DNA of 64,000 nt from Fistulifera solaris (lineage: Eukaryota; Bacillariophyta; Bacillariophyceae; Naviculales; Stauroneidaceae): positions 1,984,001 to 2,048,000 of the forward strand of contig AP026125.1 of NCBI GenBank assembly GCA_030295235.1, in the 5' to 3' direction. The translations under genes were made by a program, and so were the position numbers. Within the stretch, counting starts at the first letter, position 1. Each line of letters starts with the position of its first letter. Shown here in pieces: positions 51,570 through 61,377 of this stretch. Under the pieces are notes generated by a model, which was not told where the DNA came from, made no database searches, and worked only from the letters and a program-made list of their open reading frames with translations.

Positions 51570-52761
51570 ATGAAACAAGACGTACTACTCTCGCTCCTAC
51601 TTTACGCCGGATGGGCTGCCAGCGTTAGAGCCTTGATTGCTCCGATTCATCTGCAACGACAGAAAAGATTCAATACGTTACATTATGCGTCGCGACGTGA
51701 TTTTCTCGTGACATCAGCTCTGGCTGCGACGGCTCCGGATGCCTCTGGCGCCACCACAAATCAAGCACCGCAGCCACTCGTCACTCTGCCTATGATTCGA
51801 CTGCAATTGCCCAAAAATGGATTCGGCCGTGAATACATCGCCATGCCTCTTTACATCAATGGCAAGGACCGTATGAATTCATGCTCGATACAGGTCTCAC
51901 TGCTGAATTCATTACGCCTCATCTGGAAAAAGAAGTCCTCAGGGCCAGGCCCGATTCGTCGTCGCGATCTTTTTCGGTGCAAGGAATTGCGGCGGCAGGG
52001 ATGAGTACACAACGATTGGTCGATTTGCCGGGCGTTTCGTTGTGTTGCAAGCGTGATGGAGAATCTTTGAATGTGCCCGAGCTACATGCCATTGTCACCG
52101 ATTTTCCTCAGGAGCATATTGATCCCAAGCATGATCCGATTGAAGGTATGCTGGGGATGGAATTTCTCAGTATGTACGATGTTGACTTGGACTTTCCCAA
52201 CAATCAGATTCGTCTTTACGAACAGGGAACCTTGTCGTGTCCCAAGAATATGGTAGAAATCCCTGCGACGGTGATCAATGAGACGGGATTGTTGGCAATT
52301 CGCGTGAAGAAACCTGGTTCAAATCAGCCAGTCGTAGCATTGATTGATTGCGGAAGTGCCTTTTCGGTCGCCAACTGGGCGGCAACGCCATTCCTGGGAA
52401 TGTCTTCGGACAAAAAGATTATAAGAATCTACCAGCCATCCAAGGGATTGGAGTCGATGGAAAGACAATTCAATTACCGATATCACTCCAACAGACGCTC
52501 ACTTTCGCGGGCGAACCTCGAATGGATCAGGGGCGAATTGTTGGATTCCAAGAACCGCCTACTGACTGGAGATCCTGGAATCCAATCAGTCTGGCAGTGG
52601 GTGATCTACCCGCATTCTCCAACGTACTCGGAGACGGCGTCACACCGTATCGTGGCCCGGCTGTCTTGATTGGGTTGGATATTTTGTCACAGCGACGAAT
52701 CATCTTCAAGGGGTCCGAAACACGACGCCGCCAAATATTTGTTACCAAAGACAACGCCTAG
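51570..52761 (+). CDS. Two-lobed retropepsin-like aspartic protease, Tat-type presequence (two frame breaks)
   Basis: From the ATG at 51570 (MKQDVLLSLLLYAGW) there is a signal peptide, then SRRDFLVTSALAATAPDASGA, a twin-arginine signal with an Ala-x-Ala-like end. Mature lobe 1 holds the putative catalytic Asp in FMLDTGLTAEF. Lobe 2 has VALIDCGSAFS, with Cys where Thr or Ser is usual after Asp. Each lobe later has a typical strand pair (GMLGMEFLSMYDVDLDF; GPAVLIGLDILSQRRIIF). Frames break near 51872 (one more T) and in the A5 run at 52412-52416 (one more A), giving 397 residues. I infer a plastid or thylakoid-lumen protease with two retropepsin-type lobes fused, which could act as a monomer. 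The substrate is unknown. Confidence 0.75.
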
Positions 52762-53598
52762 ACTAAGCGTGAAACCGCCACATTCCAGTCTCGCAAACCA
52801 TGGGTAATCAGATGTAGACGTCGTCAAGGTCATTCGAGTTCACATTTGAGACTAGACGAAATTCGAAGGAAACAATTATTTTATGATTGAAGCATTACTA
52901 ATGTGATACATCTACGTATACTTGGTACCGCTTTAGGCCCAAACTACTCGTAATACGGCTAACGGAACTGCTCGAGCCATCAACCTTTGCGCTTTGCGCT
53001 GCTTTCTTTCGGACTTTTGTAATAGAGTAGAAGGTCAACACGTGGAAACGTAGAAACCATGGACATTATGGATACTATGACGAATTTCAATACCGTGTTT
53101 ACTGTTTTTTTCGTCCCGTTTACACTATGAGGTGATAGTAACTTTAATCCCTTTAACAAGAGTTTGACTTGCGTACAGTTACTTAGGAAATTTGTTTTGC
53201 CTCCAATCCAAAATTCAATCCATCAAAATTTCGTCACGTATTTCACTGCTGGCTGCTGGCTCGTTTCTGATTCAGCTGCTCCACGTCAATGAGATTCACT
53301 CATCCTCTACATCTCACTCAGAATTCGACATTCGACTATACCATTTTATGTAGAATGCCAGCTGATGTGGACAGAAATTGAAACAACTCATCCACGAGGC
53401 GGCTTTGCTTTGCTCACGAAAAGGATTCCGCCATGCGCCAAAACTGAGTTCATTGACATCAGCATGAGATGAGAGTCATCAACGTTCTTATTAACTGAGG
53501 CAAAGCATCATACCTGTAGTTTCTCTTTGTAAAAGCGATTGAGCGTGAATTTAAGCCAATACATCACCGTCGCATTCCACACGAGTTTCGAAAATACA
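52762..53598. other. Intergenic region, no gene recognised
   Basis: About 840 bp upstream of the HSF gene. No repeat, RNA or coding signal was recognised. Confidence 0.45.
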
Positions 53599-54957
53599 AT
53601 GCCAACAACAAATGCGCGAGACAATCGATGTGAAGATGGGACTGAAAAACCGGCAGCGGTCTCATCGACTTCTTTGGATAGCATGCATCTTGCAAACAGC
53701 GAAAGCAACAATCTCGGCAGAGCAGCTGCAGCGGAGTCAACAATACCCTATATCCGAGTTCCAGGACCACAAAAAGTTTCTCCCGTTTTAACACATCAAA
53801 CCAATCAATCCGACTTGCACCGTCCATCCTTTCTTTCGAGCGGCATGATTGGGCTAGCTCAGCCCGCTGGAGGCGCAGTACCTGAGTTTCTTTACCAGTT
53901 GACGAAGATGCTGACTGACAACAATAGAGAGGTCATTGAATGGTCGAATGGTATGGCTACATCGATATGATAGTCTTTGAAAGATCGAGAGTGCACGAAT
54001 AAGTTTAGTTGTCTGACATTCTGTTGTCTGAACTCGTACAGGTATGATCAAAGTTCACAATCCTCCGAAGCTGGAATCTCAAGTGCTGCACAAGTAAGTA
54101 GAGCTTGTCGTTCTATCGAATTTTGGATCAATACCTCGAAACTAAGGCTCGCATGTTTCCCGCTTATAGATATTTCAGGCATTCGAAGTTTTCTTCCTTT
54201 CAGCGTCAACTCAATTATTTTGGTTTTCGAAAGCTTGCTGGTAAAGGCAAAATGGCGCCGTGTTCGTATGTTAATGAATCAACCGGGAAGGAGATCAACA
54301 GTTTGTTGAAAATCAAGGTAAGACAAGACCGAGCTACTGTGATTGCATCAAATTTTGTCTTTGCCTCTCGGTGTCACTCAACTGAATTTTTAGCGCAAAA
54401 CTGGAGCCACCATACCTTCCAAAGAGGAGGAAAAATCAAGATCCATAAAGCATAAACCACCTGAGCATTCCACTGAAAAACCTGCTAAGGTTTTACCACC
54501 GCCGACACGAATGGAGCCAGTTTCTCATAGCTCTTTGAAACAACCCAACCAACCGGCTTCCTCATCTCAGCTTGCTTTGGCTCGATCGGCAGTGGGGCGA
54601 GGAATACGGCATGGAATTACGCTTTCATCCAAGTCGACTCCTGTGACAGATGCCGCCCAGGTCCCAGATCCCCTGTTACAGCAACGATCCGACAGTTTGT
54701 CTCAGCTTGCGTCAAACTATCAGCACTCGTTAGACGAGTACCGATCCCATGGCGATGTCCGATCAGATAATGAACATTATGAAGGACGTCTCAGTCGCGA
54801 CTCGTCTTTAGTGGATCTTGCCATGATACCATCATTGGATGATGTCGGTGCTTATCAACACGAATCAACAACATCAACAAAAGACGAGTTTGGGTGGGGG
54901 TTTGTAGACTTTCCGTACCCAGAATTAGATCCTAGCTCCAACGCCGAACAAAGATAG
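53599..54957 (+). CDS. HSF: Heat shock transcription factor, four exons
   Basis: Exons are 53599-53950, 54042-54093, 54170-54317 and 54394-54957; the introns are 91, 76 and 76 nt. The product has 371 residues. The DNA-binding domain is assembled across three introns: [13 protein letters not shown] and VIEWSNG, then [19 protein letters not shown], then [19 protein letters not shown] (the recognition helix), then KINSLLKIK-type end and RKTG. The order and the [11 protein letters not shown] core are those of HSF, a winged-helix factor binding inverted nGAAn units. HSFs are much expanded in diatoms. No long leucine zipper (HR-A/B) is obvious in the Ser/Gln-rich C-terminal half, so trimer formation is unclear. 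All splice sites are consensus and phases agree. Confidence 0.93.
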
Positions 54958-55660
54958 AGCTAGCCCATTGACGCCTTTAAGCTGACTCTCTCTAATTTGT
55001 GAATGTACATAAGATTTTCAAAAAGTTGCAATGTTGATAGCCTTGGCACCTAGTATCTCTAGAAAAAATCGAATATTTTCAAAAGAAGCAACAGAGAAAT
55101 GCGATCATGGATCATCAATCATTACCGCCCAAAACCCCAACCCCGAATGTAAAGCGGCCATGGGGGATGTGGTACTTGTATGCGGTATGCGGTGTGCGGT
55201 ATGCGGTATGCGGTATGCGGTATGCGGGGGTTGCGGGGATGCAGAAGATCAAGCCAGGAGTCAGGAGTCGTCATGCGTCATCAAGGGCAATGTCAAATAT
55301 TTGTTCTTTTGCCGGAACTAAACTAAGCCTTTGCAATTCGCAACCTCGGTTCTTTGAGATTGTCTAGCTAGACAACGGTCACGAGATCAGCTAATTTTCT
55401 CGACATGCTTACAGGGCATCTGTGGAATTCGTACTGTAGGTTTTTTTTAGGTGTTTGGTGTTCGCTTTGGTTACGCTTTTTGCCTCCTTCGCACCAGTAT
55501 GTACTTCTCGCGTTCATAGCAAATGCAGTGCATCATTTTTCTTCAACATACGTCAAACCCAAAACCCAAACCAAAGTGACACTTTCCTCCCACAAAAACC
55601 GATTGGCTTTTCACATAACTCATCCTGTTGCGTGCGTTGCATTCCAAATATACATGAACA
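54958..55660. other. Intergenic region with a GTATGCG minisatellite
   Basis: Apart from the minisatellite at 55179-55227, no feature was recognised. The last 150 bp is the likely promoter of the haemoglobin gene. Confidence 0.5.
55179..55227. repeat. (GTATGCG)n minisatellite
   Basis: About seven copies of a 7-bp unit GTATGCG, one of them GTGTGCG, occur in a row. Confidence 0.95.
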
Positions 55661-56089
55661 ATGTCACTCCCTTTACCTGCTAAGAGTCTCTATGATCGCC
55701 TCGGGGGCGTCGAAGCTGTTCGAGCAGTCGTCGACGAATTCTACAAGCGACTAGTTGCCGATCCGAAGCTTGCGAAATTCTTTGCTGATGCAAACGTCGG
55801 CAAACTCAAGATACATCAGCTACAGTTTCTCAAAGTTGCGTTCACTGAGATTCCGAACGATATGGATATTGTTGGGATCATGATTGAAAAGCACGAAGCT
55901 TTGTTCCGAGACAAAGGTTTGAATGCCGATCATTTCGACATTGTTGCCAGTCATCTGGTCGGAGCATGCAAGCATTTAGGCGTCTCTGATGAGATGGTGC
56001 AAGAAGCGGCAGCTATCGTAGTTCCCCTACGTGTCGCGTTCGAACAGGGTGCCGCGTTACACGGAGGAAATACCAAGGAGGGAGCTTAA
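55661..56089 (+). CDS. Truncated haemoglobin, single domain
   Basis: The 142-residue protein matches group I (N-type) truncated haemoglobins: SLYDRLGGVEAVRAVVDEFY with the B10 Tyr, the KFFAD motif with CD1 Phe, KLKIHQLQFLKVAF in helix E, and the proximal His in LNADHFDIVASHL. These heme proteins bind O2 or NO and are often linked to NO detoxification or nitrogen metabolism. There is no presequence, so it is probably cytosolic. The double-domain gene at 56732 is a clear tandem relative, nearly identical over SLYDRLGGVEAVRAVV. Confidence 0.92.
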   Translation: MSLPLPAKSLYDRLGGVEAVRAVVDEFYKRLVADPKLAKFFADANVGKLKIHQLQFLKVAFTEIPNDMDIVGIMIEKHEALFRDKGLNADHFDIVASHLVGACKHLGVSDEMVQEAAAIVVPLRVAFEQGAALHGGNTKEGA

Positions 56090-56731
56090 GCGCTGCAACT
56101 TTAAGGTTTACTTCAACACTATTCTTTTGTGTGTCGCTTGCTTGTCACTACGAATACCTTCATTTCTCGTTTAATCAGCATTCATAGTAACAGTTACAAA
56201 AAGTTGCTGTGGCTGTCTCTTCGTTGGTGGTCGTCTTGGAATGGAAAGGTAACCTCCGAACCACTTTCTGTACAACAATGGGTGACATTTGGTAATCGCT
56301 GCCAACCACCAGTTATTTCATCTTGTGCCAGTACAAAACTGTTTCTCTAGGAATCGAGGGCAAGAAGTTGAAGAGCGATCGAGATGTCGAAAGAAAACCT
56401 TGTAATTGACAATCTCTGTGTCTGTGGTGAAAGAGAACTTTCGCCCGTTTCGCCGACAACATACGAGTGTTCAAAGTTCACGGTTCACCTACTTTGCTTC
56501 ACTCTTCAAAAAGAGGGGAGGAATGAGGAATCAGTCGAAAGTCTCTATAGCTCAGACCTCAGACACAGATCCTGGATCCTACTTTACTTAAAGACATGAC
56601 ACATGGGATGAAAGTACATTTCTCTGTATAGTCGAGCCTGGCAGTGATGCCATAAAATAATACTGTAGTAAAATAAATCATCCAAGTTCCGGCAGCAACA
56701 CCAACACAAGGCACAAGGTGTTCACGTCTTC
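56090..56731. other. Spacer between the two haemoglobin genes
   Basis: About 640 bp, no gene recognised. Forward ORFs here lack family features. Confidence 0.45.
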
Positions 56732-57646
56732 ATGTCCACTATTGTTTCGTGTTCACTTCGACTTTTTTTTCGCCTTTCACAATCGTCGCGCCCCTTCATC
56801 CAATTTATCATGTGCCCGCCTCCTTCTGAAAGTCTTTATGATCGCCTTGGTGGCGTCGAAGCCGTTCGAGCAGTTGTAAACGACTTTTATGAACGCCTCA
56901 TTGCCGACGACAAGCTATCCATATTCTTTGATGGCGTCAAGGTCCCTGCGCTCAAGATACACCAGCTCGAATTCCTCAAAATAGCGTTCACTGATATTCC
57001 GGAAGATCTGGATGTTGTCGCCTTAATGATCGAGAAACATAAGGCTTTGTTTCGCGACAAAGGATTGAATGGCGAGCACTTTGACCTTGTTGCCGGCCAT
57101 TTAGTCGGGACGTGCAAAGACTTGGGGGTAGCCGACGAGCTGATCGACGAAGCTGTAGCAATTGTAGTTCCATTGCGGATTGCATTCGAGCAGGGTGCCG
57201 AAATGTACGGTGGAACTCGCACTGAGGAAGAAACGAAGGACGAAGGGCCAGATTCACTTCACCAAGGAACTCTCCTTTCAAAGCTCGGAGGTAGTGACGC
57301 CATCAAAGCAACAGTAGAAGAAATGTACAAGCGCTTGGTGGATGATCCTGAAACAGCCGTCTTCTTTGAAGAGATCAATATGGCGTTTCTGAAACAACAC
57401 CAGCTCGACTTTATGAAAATAGCTTTCACCGTTATTCCGGATGATCTTGATGTTCCTGGTCTATTGAAGGAGAAGCATTCTTCCCTTTTCAAAAAGGGTC
57501 TAAATGAAAAACACTTTGACATTGTTGCCAAGCACTTTGTGGGTGCGATGAATCACTTGAATGTTCCACAAGAACTTATTGATGAGGCCGTTTCTATTAT
57601 TGGTCCTCTTCGTGTGGTTTTTGAAGAAGGAGCTGAGACTGCGTAG
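56732..57646 (+). CDS. Double-domain truncated haemoglobin
   Basis: The 304-residue product carries two truncated-haemoglobin domains. Domain 1 (about 33-155) has SLYDRLGGVEAVRAVVNDFY, IFFDGV, IHQLEFLKIAF and GEHFDLVAGHLVG. Domain 2 (about 178-300) has LLSKLGGSDAIKATVEEMY, VFFEE, KQHQLDFMKIAF and EKHFDIVAKHFVG. Each has the B10 Tyr, CD1 Phe and proximal His. The linker is Glu/Thr-rich. From the ATG at 56732 the first 26 residues (basic, Ser/Phe-rich) could be a mitochondrial presequence; a second ATG at 56810 would give a cytosolic form. The two-heme arrangement likely arose by domain duplication next to the single-domain gene. The ORF is intact. Confidence 0.92.
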   Translation: MSTIVSCSLRLFFRLSQSSRPFIQFIMCPPPSESLYDRLGGVEAVRAVVNDFYERLIADDKLSIFFDGVKVPALKIHQLEFLKIAFTDIPEDLDVVALMIEKHKALFRDKGLNGEHFDLVAGHLVGTCKDLGVADELIDEAVAIVVPLRIAFEQGAEMYGGTRTEEETKDEGPDSLHQGTLLSKLGGSDAIKATVEEMYKRLVDDPETAVFFEEINMAFLKQHQLDFMKIAFTVIPDDLDVPGLLKEKHSSLFKKGLNEKHFDIVAKHFVGAMNHLNVPQELIDEAVSIIGPLRVVFEEGAETA

Positions 57647-57791
57647 GTTAAGTTATTCTACTAGTGAGCATGTAACAATTAAGGAGTTCTATCTTATATC
57701 TCGGGTAAATCTTTGTTCTATAACCAGCTCTCGATAGAGCACGAAGATCGATAGCGTTCAAAAGAAGATCCGCCGCGGATCTCGCGAGACC

Positions 57792-59225
57792 TTATTCTGC
57801 TCCAACCAGCTGACGTTGACCGTCCGTTTCACTGTCTGCGGTGTCCCTTTCCTTCTCTTCTCCAAGTTTTATTGGTCCGTCTGATTCTGCCCCGATCTGC
57901 GGCGGAGAAATTGTTTCATTGCTACTTGATTCACAAAGACCGCCTCCATTGGGCCAAAAGCAAGCATAGCCCAGCATACTTAACCCGCCGGGACGCGACG
58001 ATCGACCACCGCTTCCCACCTGGCATATTTCTTTCAGATCGCGCGCCAGTTGTGGTCGACAGTTGGTAACAGCCGTGTTGATTTTGTGAAATAGCTTGAA
58101 CGGTTCAATGGGTGCCAGTGCATTGACAGCCGTCTTGCAAGCCCATCCCGGAACATCATTTCCTGGATTTGCATGCGCAATCAATGCTATTCGTGTGCGT
58201 TCGGGGTCACCGGGGTCTTTGCTGATGTAGGTGGCTCCCCGGAAGGCGTAGGCAGTGGCTGGTGTGTCTTCGAATTTGTCACATGCTTGATTGACCACAA
58301 CCTCCGTGCCGTCTCGTAACCACCGATGATGGCAAAAGGAAATCAGCTGACGTGGTTTTATGAATAGTATCTGCGGAGTTTCTCCCAAACAGACTTTGGA
58401 AGAGGGTGTTATTTCCTGCAAATCTCTGTATTTGTCAATCAAATCATTGTAGTCGCCCATGTGTTGCTCTTGCGACAAATAAAGACAAACTTCTTCGAGT
58501 GGGGCATCAATGGTACTGTAAATCTTAATGCACGGGTACTCTCGATCATCCTTTGGGTTAGCAAAACGCGGACCTCGAGAATCTTTCATCCAACGAATGA
58601 AAGCCCGTGTTCGGCCGTCTTTATTAATAGCTCCACGCAGCACACGGCTGCATTGTACTTCCGTCCAGTTGTCATCGTCCGGTCCAAACAACATTTCCTC
58701 GGCCCACTGCTCCACTTGTTCTCCGACTCCTTCGAATTCGCGCTGCAATTCTTTCCTTCGTGCTAATACCGACAGTTGCTGGTCTCCTTGGGAAGGTGCT
58801 GTGCCAGCTTCTCCTTGTTTTAAATTGTGAATTTCCTGGCGTAATAACTCTAATTCTTTTCGCATCGACTTGATTTCTTGCAATGTTTCTATCATGGTAT
58901 CTCTGAGTGCTATTGTTCGTTTGGTAGAGGGTGTGTGTCGAGTATTTTGTGGCGTGAGTCCATAATAGACCCCCAACGACGAGGCTTGTAATTTCTGTCG
59001 TAATTGTTTCTTGGTAGGCAACGTCAATCGAACATCTTGCACTTCAGCAACTTTCCGGCGCAGCTGTTTGTGAACGGCTAAAGTCGATCGTAATAAGCCA
59101 CTGGTGATACCATTATTAAAGAATGTATGCACGGCGTGGTGCACCGGCGGTCCTCGGTGTGAAGCGTCGGAATACGAAAGGAGTAGAGTCACAGCGTATA
59201 GAAGAAAATTGGATCGTCGCTTCAT
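57792..59225 (-). CDS. START-domain lipid-binding protein with signal peptide
   Basis: From the ATG at 59225 (MKRRSNFLLYAVTLLLSY) the protein has 477 residues. A signal peptide is followed by a basic region and a short coiled coil (IETLQEIKSMRKELELLRQ). The C-terminal half is a START-like domain of the diatom type: IKIYSTIDAPLEEVCLYL, YNDLIDKYRDLQEI, GETPQILFIKPRQLISF, CHHRWLRDGTEVVVNQAC, and KTAVNALAPIEPFKLFHKIN. START domains bind a lipid or sterol in a hydrophobic groove. The final 70 residues are acidic and disordered. A second in-frame ATG at 59327 would put a basic stretch before the hydrophobic segment; I prefer 59225. A plastid location is possible. Confidence 0.85.
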   Translation of the reverse strand: MKRRSNFLLYAVTLLLSYSDASHRGPPVHHAVHTFFNNGITSGLLRSTLAVHKQLRRKVAEVQDVRLTLPTKKQLRQKLQASSLGVYYGLTPQNTRHTPSTKRTIALRDTMIETLQEIKSMRKELELLRQEIHNLKQGEAGTAPSQGDQQLSVLARRKELQREFEGVGEQVEQWAEEMLFGPDDDNWTEVQCSRVLRGAINKDGRTRAFIRWMKDSRGPRFANPKDDREYPCIKIYSTIDAPLEEVCLYLSQEQHMGDYNDLIDKYRDLQEITPSSKVCLGETPQILFIKPRQLISFCHHRWLRDGTEVVVNQACDKFEDTPATAYAFRGATYISKDPGDPERTRIALIAHANPGNDVPGWACKTAVNALAPIEPFKLFHKINTAVTNCRPQLARDLKEICQVGSGGRSSRPGGLSMLGYACFWPNGGGLCESSSNETISPPQIGAESDGPIKLGEEKERDTADSETDGQRQLVGAE

Positions 59226-60150
59226 GCTTGCTGCTACTACTTTCCATTCAGCGTTGCGATTGTGAGATGGAACTAGGTCGATATAATAGAGCGAAGGCTT
59301 CTCTCTTTTTATCGTCCTTTTTGACATCGAAAGCGCATGGCAACAAAACTTCAAGCGTGTCGAACCTCGAAGGCCTTCTCTTTCTCCGCCCCTCTCCCCA
59401 AAAAAATCTTTAGTGACGCGGAAGAGTACCAAGTCATTGTCGTTGCGAGAATATCCGTCAGCCTAAGAATAATAACAGAAATATTTACTATAGTACAAAG
59501 TGTAGGTTCAGTGATCCAAGACTGCGATTCAGTCATGAATCAAATTTCTTTTCGAGCAACAATGCTCCATACAACTCGTTCCTTTAGCAAACTTTCTCAA
59601 GCTTCATTAGTCTCTGTTGTAATGAAATACTCTTTTAGCAGCGTTTTCATCACAAGCATTGATATGTGTACGTTAATGAGCCTGCGAGACGTTGTCTGCC
59701 ATATTTTACTATCGATCAAAGTGTTGTTCGTATTTTGGCGCGGCTAGAGCTTTGAATCAATATTCTTCCGAGTGACAAAACTACCAACAAATCCCTCATT
59801 CAGCAAATATTGTGAACTACATCTGTCTTTGTTGCATTGAAAGAGGCTTTAGCATCGTTTGCATTAACCTTACACATTATTGTATTTTACGTCGAAGAGA
59901 CGTGCGAAACGTTGTCTTCCGTTTTTACTATAGACCCGAAGTGTTGGTTTACGGAGGATCCGTTATTGGGCGTCTGGTCACGAACCGCGTTAGTTGTTTT
60001 CTCTCGTCCGCCATCGCGCGTGTATTTTGTTGCATCTCGACATCTCGACCATGATTGATGATTGATGATGATTGATTCTTCAAAAAGTTTCGACCTCTCG
60101 AAAAGTAGCTCCTCTGAAATATTAACAACTGACACCCTCTCAAGTGCATC
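59226..60150. other. Divergent intergenic region with a diverged duplication
   Basis: This lies between the START gene (minus) and the U2AF-like gene (plus). A block of about 110 bp near 59619-59730 is repeated in diverged form near 59836-59945 (shared words TTTAGCA, GTTGTCT, AAGTGTTG at matching spacing). Near 60050 there is a run of TGATTGATGATGATTGA. No gene was recognised. Confidence 0.55.
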
Positions 60151-61184
60151 ATGGATCTGTATCAACAATCACAAGACAAAATAAACCGCGAACTCTTCGT
60201 CGGCAACACACCGCCGGGTACCTCAGAACTATTGTTGATGCACTTTTTCAATGCCGCCTTACGACGTGTGCGATTGTGTGCACCGAACGATACGCCCGTT
60301 CTAAATAGTCGTGTCAACAGTAAATTCGCTTTTGTAGAATTGGCTTCGGCAGAAATGGCGAATCGAGCTTTGCAACTGAACGGAATTCCTTTTCTCGGAG
60401 GGACGTTACTCAAAGTCAGTCGTCCGTCGAAATATATGGGTCCTCCGGATCCTCCTCACAAGTCATGGCAAGAATTGACCGGACAGAATCTTCCGGATGG
60501 TGCTTTCTTGGATGCGGAACAAGAAAAGATCCGACGAGAATTATTCATCGGCAATACGACTCCGGAAATGACAGAAAGTATGTTGCGCGACTTTTTGGGA
60601 AATGCTTTGCAGCAAGTAGGATTGGCCATGGGACCCGGGAATCCCATTAACACGTGTCGCGTTTCGGGAAAATTCGCATTCATTGAGCTGCGAACGGCGG
60701 CGGAAGCGGCACAAGCGCTCAATCTCAACAATATTCCTTTTTTGGGAACGGCGCTTCGTGTCGGAAGACCGAGTAAATACACGGGACCGCCGGATGTACA
60801 CGGTAACTGGGAAGATATTCTTGCCAAATACATGTCGGGAGAGTTACTTTTGCCGAATGCCCGCAACCGCCGCCACAGGCGGCATATACGTCGCGCGTCG
60901 TGCAGCTCAAAAACATGCTTTCGCCGCAAGATTTGGAAGATCCCGAAGAGTATGAAGATATCATGCAAGATACTAGAGAAGAATGCTCCAAATTTGGAAA
61001 CCTACTGCAAGTCATGATTCCACGGAAAGGGGAAGTGGGTGCTACCCAAATATTTTTGGAGTATGGGTCGGCGGATGAAGCAAACGCCGCTATACTCGGT
61101 TTGAGAGGGCGCACCTTTGACGGAAGATCGGTTGAAGCGACGTTTTTCGATGAAGCGAAATTTGCGGCAAGGGACTTTTCCTGA
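60151..61184 (+). CDS. U2AF65-like splicing factor (one frame break)
   Basis: Three RNA-binding modules resemble the large subunit of U2AF, which binds the polypyrimidine tract and SF1 at 3' splice sites. RRM 1 has RELFVGNTPPGTSELLLMHFF, KFAFVELAS and LKVSRP. RRM 2 has RELFIGNTTPEMTESMLRDF, KFAFIELRT and LRVGRP. Both carry the N-terminal style and 'GNP-N' insert of U2AF65 RRM1. The frame breaks in the CCC run near 60860; one more C leads to PQPPPQAAYTSRVVQL and then a C-terminal UHM: KNMLSPQDLEDPEEYEDI, REECSKFG, GRSVEATFFDEAKF. Joined length is 344 residues. There is no Arg/Ser domain or U2AF35-binding Trp-Pro segment at the N-terminus. Confidence 0.87.
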
Positions 61185-61377
61185 GTGTTGTAGAAATGCG
61201 TCCTTTCTTGCGAATTTTTATAACAGTGCTTGCTTATGCTCGTGTTCCGGAAAATGTAAGGGTCAAGAAAGTCTCTGGCAACATGCTTCTTTAAGGAGGC
61301 GATACGATTTAAATGAATTTTTAGGATGCAACCCATCAGTTAGTTTACGGTGTTTGCAGGCTAAACTCCGTTGTGTA

